Positions 60,985-64,000 of a stretch of DNA of 64,000 nt are shown piece after piece. A model generated the notes under the pieces. That model saw nothing but the letters and a program-made list of their open reading frames with translations, searched no databases and was not told where the DNA came from. The DNA is from Alligator mississippiensis (Eukaryota > Chordata > Crocodylia > Alligatoridae): positions 49,225,036 to 49,289,035 of the forward strand of contig NC_081829.1 in NCBI RefSeq assembly GCF_030867095.1, in the 5' to 3' direction. Every line of letters starts with the position of its first letter. Position 1 is the first letter of the stretch. The translations under genes were made by a program, and so were the position numbers.

Positions 60985-61350
60985 TCACAGGCGATTGGTG
61001 CCTCCTGAGTTGGGGGGGGGGCACTTGCCCCCTCAGTGGACAGTCAGCAACCAGGGGAACGTCCCCCCACAGCTGATCCTGCAGATTGGGGGGGGAGTCC
61101 CCCTGGGGCCAATTCCGCTGACCCACAAGTGGCAACAGCGTGCCACTGGCACTTCCAGGTGCACATGATTGGCTGTGGGGAGACCACTTCTCCTGGTGTC
61201 TGCATTCCCCAGCTGGCACTCTGAGGGGGGCACTGGCACTCTTGCCTGCCCCCCTCCCCCCCCCCCCACCTGGGAACATGGGCTGACAGGGGGTGCATCA
61301 GCACTCTCGGGGTGCACGTGCATCCCTGTGCACCACTATGCATGGCCACT
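60985..61350. repeat. Unclassified GC-rich repeat R, copy 2, inserted in the minisatellite
   Basis: Same ordered phrases as 53125..53520, including ccccagctggcact, gctgacagggggtgca and cggggtgcac. Minisatellite units lie directly on both sides. Confidence 0.65.
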
Positions 61351-61560
61351 GAACAGGTTCCAACAGGTTGGAACCGATCAAACCAGTTCTAACCAATTCA
61401 AAACAGTTCAAACCGGTCAGAACTAGTTCAAGCTGGTCAAAACTGCTCTGAACTGGTTGAAACTATCTGGAAACTTTCAGAACAGGTTCAAACTAGTCAG
61501 AATCAGTTGATACCAGTTTTAACCAATTCAAATGGTTCAAACCGTCAGAACCAGCAACCT
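61351..61560. repeat. Short-period minisatellite, right block
   Basis: Continues the array of 60575..60984 (gaacaggttccaacaggttg, aaccgatcaaaccagttc). Confidence 0.9.
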
Positions 61561-62166
61561 ATGTACCCTACATCTTGCACCTTCAGCATAGAGCTCCTCC
61601 ACAGCAAGTCGTTCAGGCAGCTCTTCTAATCCATTCCCTCCAGTGCAGGTTTCCCCATATTAAGAAACCTCAGAATCGCTTGCTCCCAGAAACATTGGTG
61701 AATTTAGATGGATAGATACCTCAAGAGGGCACTAAAATGGTTATTCCAGAAATAATGCCAATGCGTGGATATGATAAATCACTGCAAGTACAAGTTATGG
61801 TATCACAAACCATTCCATGCATTCAGTATTCCTGAAACATATTTTCCTGCAGTATAGACAACCCCTGGAAATCCCAGGCAGCCTTCCAAGAATTTTACAT
61901 TGCTAATTGGATTTTATAGCCCAAATCTTGTTTGGCAAATCCTAGCTTTAATGAGCCCCAAAATGTGGTTCTGTTCATAGAATAAATGGGACTATACCCC
62001 CAGCCTTTACACATTTAACTGATATTGACTTGAATTGAAAACCGGAAGAAATCAATGGGGGGGGGGAGGTAATCTCAGTATAACTGGGTCCTAATTAATG
62101 TGAATATTTATTCTTCTTAAGTCAAATAGCCATTTTAAGTAGCTCATGCATCAAGATTTATCTTTA

Positions 62167-63523
62167 GTGTTCCACATTTTCAGTTTTTATTAAAAAAAAA
62201 AAATTGGGAATTTTTCAGGGTTTATTTTCCAAACATAAAAATTGGGTTGAAATCAGGATAAAAGGAAGAAAAGAAAAAAATTGGGGAAAATAATATGTTC
62301 CCGTGGTGGTGAGGAAGGGAGAGAGTAAGGCTGGGACTAGGGAAGGGGTGGAGGGTGCGTGCAGCCCATCCCTCCATTCCCAGGGCTGCAGCACGGAGCA
62401 AAGCGGAGGGAACTGTCAGCAGGTGTAGGACAGGGCAGGGCAGGGTAGCTGTTGCTGCTATGTGCACCCCAGGAGGGGGGCAGGCTGTGGGGCTGCACCG
62501 GGCTATTCCTAGGGTGGGGGCGCTTGCCCCCAGATCTGCATGCAGGATGAGAGCAGGTTGCCTTTGTAGGCTGGGGCAGGCAGCAGCACCAGGCTCTTCC
62601 TGGTGCTCGGGGTGGGCAGCAGCCTGCTCTCAACCAGCATGCAGATCTCGTCCAGCATGCAAGAACGGCCCAGTGCAGCCCTTCCAGGGCTCACAGAACA
62701 GCAAGAGCCACACACACCCCCCCTGCGCCCTGCACCCATTGATTTACCTCTGCAGCTGGCGACTGCCGTTCCTGGGGCTGCTGCAGCAGGGACTGGGGTG
62801 AGTAGGAACAAATGGAGTCCCGAGGGGTGCGGTGCAGCTTGTACCCACTCACCCCAGCCCCTGCTGCAGCAGCCCTGGAAGCAGCCAACACCACCTGCCT
62901 GCACCACAGCACGGCGCAGTCCAGGGGCTGGGGGGAGAGTTGAGCAGCTGACGTGGAGTGGGGGAGACCCGACCCTGGCACCAGCACTGGCACCTCCTGC
63001 TACGCCTATGGTCAGAGGCGGGAGCCCCATGACCCCGGAAAGCGGCTCCAGCCTTGCAGGCCCATGCAGAATGGCCGGGTGCAGCGCCCGCAGGGAGCAG
63101 GGCCAGGCTCTTCTGCCTCCCTTCCTGGCGGGGCTTGCAGCTCCCCAGCACCTGGGCCAGGGCCGCAGCTGGAGCTGCAAGGCCTGGGTTCAGAGCAGAG
63201 AGCCCCAGCAGCCCGCAGGCAGCAGTTCCAGCCAACCTCCCCTGACCCTTGTGCGGCCACCACCCCCTTCTCTGCGTGTGGCAGCTACCACACCCCTTCC
63301 CCACCATGTCCATCTGGAAACCTGTGCCTTGGGTAACTGGCACATTTAGCTTACCGGCACCCCAGCTATTCTCCACTCGTGCCATTTAACAGGGATTTTA
63401 CTGTACCCGGTAAAATTGAGTGAACTAAAAAACGGGTGTAAATCAGTAAAAACCAAATAACTTCAGTAAAAAAATCAGGGAATTTGTTGGTCAGTTTCAG
63501 TAAAAACTGAAATCGTGAAACAC
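62167..63523. mobile_element. Foldback-like DNA transposon with GC-rich core
   Basis: Inverted ends of about 25 bp: left gtgttccacattttcagttttta, right (inverted) gtgtttcacgatttcagttttta, with AT-rich subterminal zones on both sides of a GC-rich core (62330..63350). Flanks tatcttta and tatcttat could be an 8-bp duplication. An internal hairpin with arms of about 30 bp (ctgctgcagcaggg...ccctgctgcagcag) sits at 62774..62873. Long ORFs in the core are frames of this GC-rich repeat and resemble no transposase. Confidence 0.6.
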
Positions 63524-64000
63524 TATCTTATATTAAAATATTGCAAAGTTTAATCTTTTATTTACCTACACCTACTTCTTTCTATTTAAAGTCCTTAGTT
63601 TTTCTATAGATCAAATTTTTATTGTTCATTTAATCTGAAAATTTTTCAATTAAAAAAATAAAACACATCAGCAAAAATCTGTAACACAAGCACCCTTCTG
63701 TTTCTTTAAGTAAATATGGAATTAAAGTTTTTAAATTCTATTTGTAGATGTGTCTTTACAGGGCAAAGTAGGTTTTTTTATTGAAAATTTTGCTTAACTT
63801 TGACTATATTGGCTTGCTGTGGAGAGAGGGGCACAAGTTCTGAATGAGGGCTGGATTCACACCATCTATGATAGCCCCTAGATTCATGGGTCAGCAGCAG
63901 ACTAGTCTTGTCCCTAGCCTAATTTTAATGCGAATAGGCAATTCCAGGATGCAGGAATAATTAAGAGCAAACAACCTAGCCATGCCGTCTTCCCCAGGTT
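63524..64000. other. AT-rich intergenic sequence
   Basis: No gene or repeat recognised. Confidence 0.4.

Noticed and set aside
62509..63385. Several overlapping 100-250 codon ORFs on both strands
   Set aside because: All lie in the GC-rich core of one repeat and show low-complexity Gly/Ala/Pro composition without motifs.
1..64000. CRISPR arrays, operons, tRNA or rRNA genes
   Set aside because: None seen. The spaced repeats present are minisatellites without spacer structure, and the window is plainly eukaryotic.

Overview
This is a vertebrate nuclear window. It has spliced exons with GT/AG borders, long AT-rich introns, one CpG island, CR1-type LINEs, hAT-like short DNA transposons and solo LTRs. 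There are no operons, ribosome-binding sites or dense ORFs. Many CR1 fragments of different ages, some with the 3' tail typical of crocodilian or turtle CR1, suggest a non-avian sauropsid, most likely a crocodilian. That taxonomic call is an inference.

The only host gene I can recognise is RTKN2 (rhotekin-2), on the minus strand from the CpG island near 59.8 kb to the stop codon at 9,236. I located a probable first coding exon (59743..59790) and exons matching the N-terminal HR1-like region (56294..56490, 54444..54502, 49919..49972), the middle (48784..48881, 42074..42266), the C-terminal half of the PH domain (15899..16061, 11895..12002) and the long last coding exon (9234..9790). Exon numbers in the entries follow the order found, leaving room for 7-9, which I could not find. 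Where I could test them, the splice phases agree across junctions. The gene carries several independent disabling changes: an in-frame TAG in exon 3, frameshifts and a deletion in exon 5, a GT-to-AT change at the exon 10 donor, and an in-frame TAA in exon 11. It therefore looks like a decaying unitary pseudogene that still keeps long open pieces (exons 6, 10 and 12). This is the main result.

Layout. 1-9.2 kb: AT-rich sequence 3' of RTKN2 with a hAT-like MITE, an ancient CR1 and a MITE that ends five bases from the RTKN2 stop. 9.2-16.1 kb: the last RTKN2 exons, with two LTR-like elements and a MITE in the introns. 16-42 kb: a large repeat-filled intron holding hAT MITEs, an unrelated LINE flanked by roughly 190-bp direct repeats, two well-bounded solo LTRs, an LTR-like region, minisatellites and a nearly intact CR1 ORF2. 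42-46.2 kb: exon 6 followed by a CR1 nested inside an oppositely oriented CR1. 46-59 kb: the 5' exons, more hAT copies, an unclassified GC-rich repeat and one unexplained exon-like segment. 59.3-60.1 kb: CpG island and promoter. 60.1-61.6 kb: a CR1 fragment and a short-period minisatellite interrupted by a second copy of the GC-rich repeat. 62.2-63.5 kb: a foldback-like DNA transposon with a GC-rich core.

Most open reading frames in the window are chance frames in GC-rich repeats or antisense frames of CR1.
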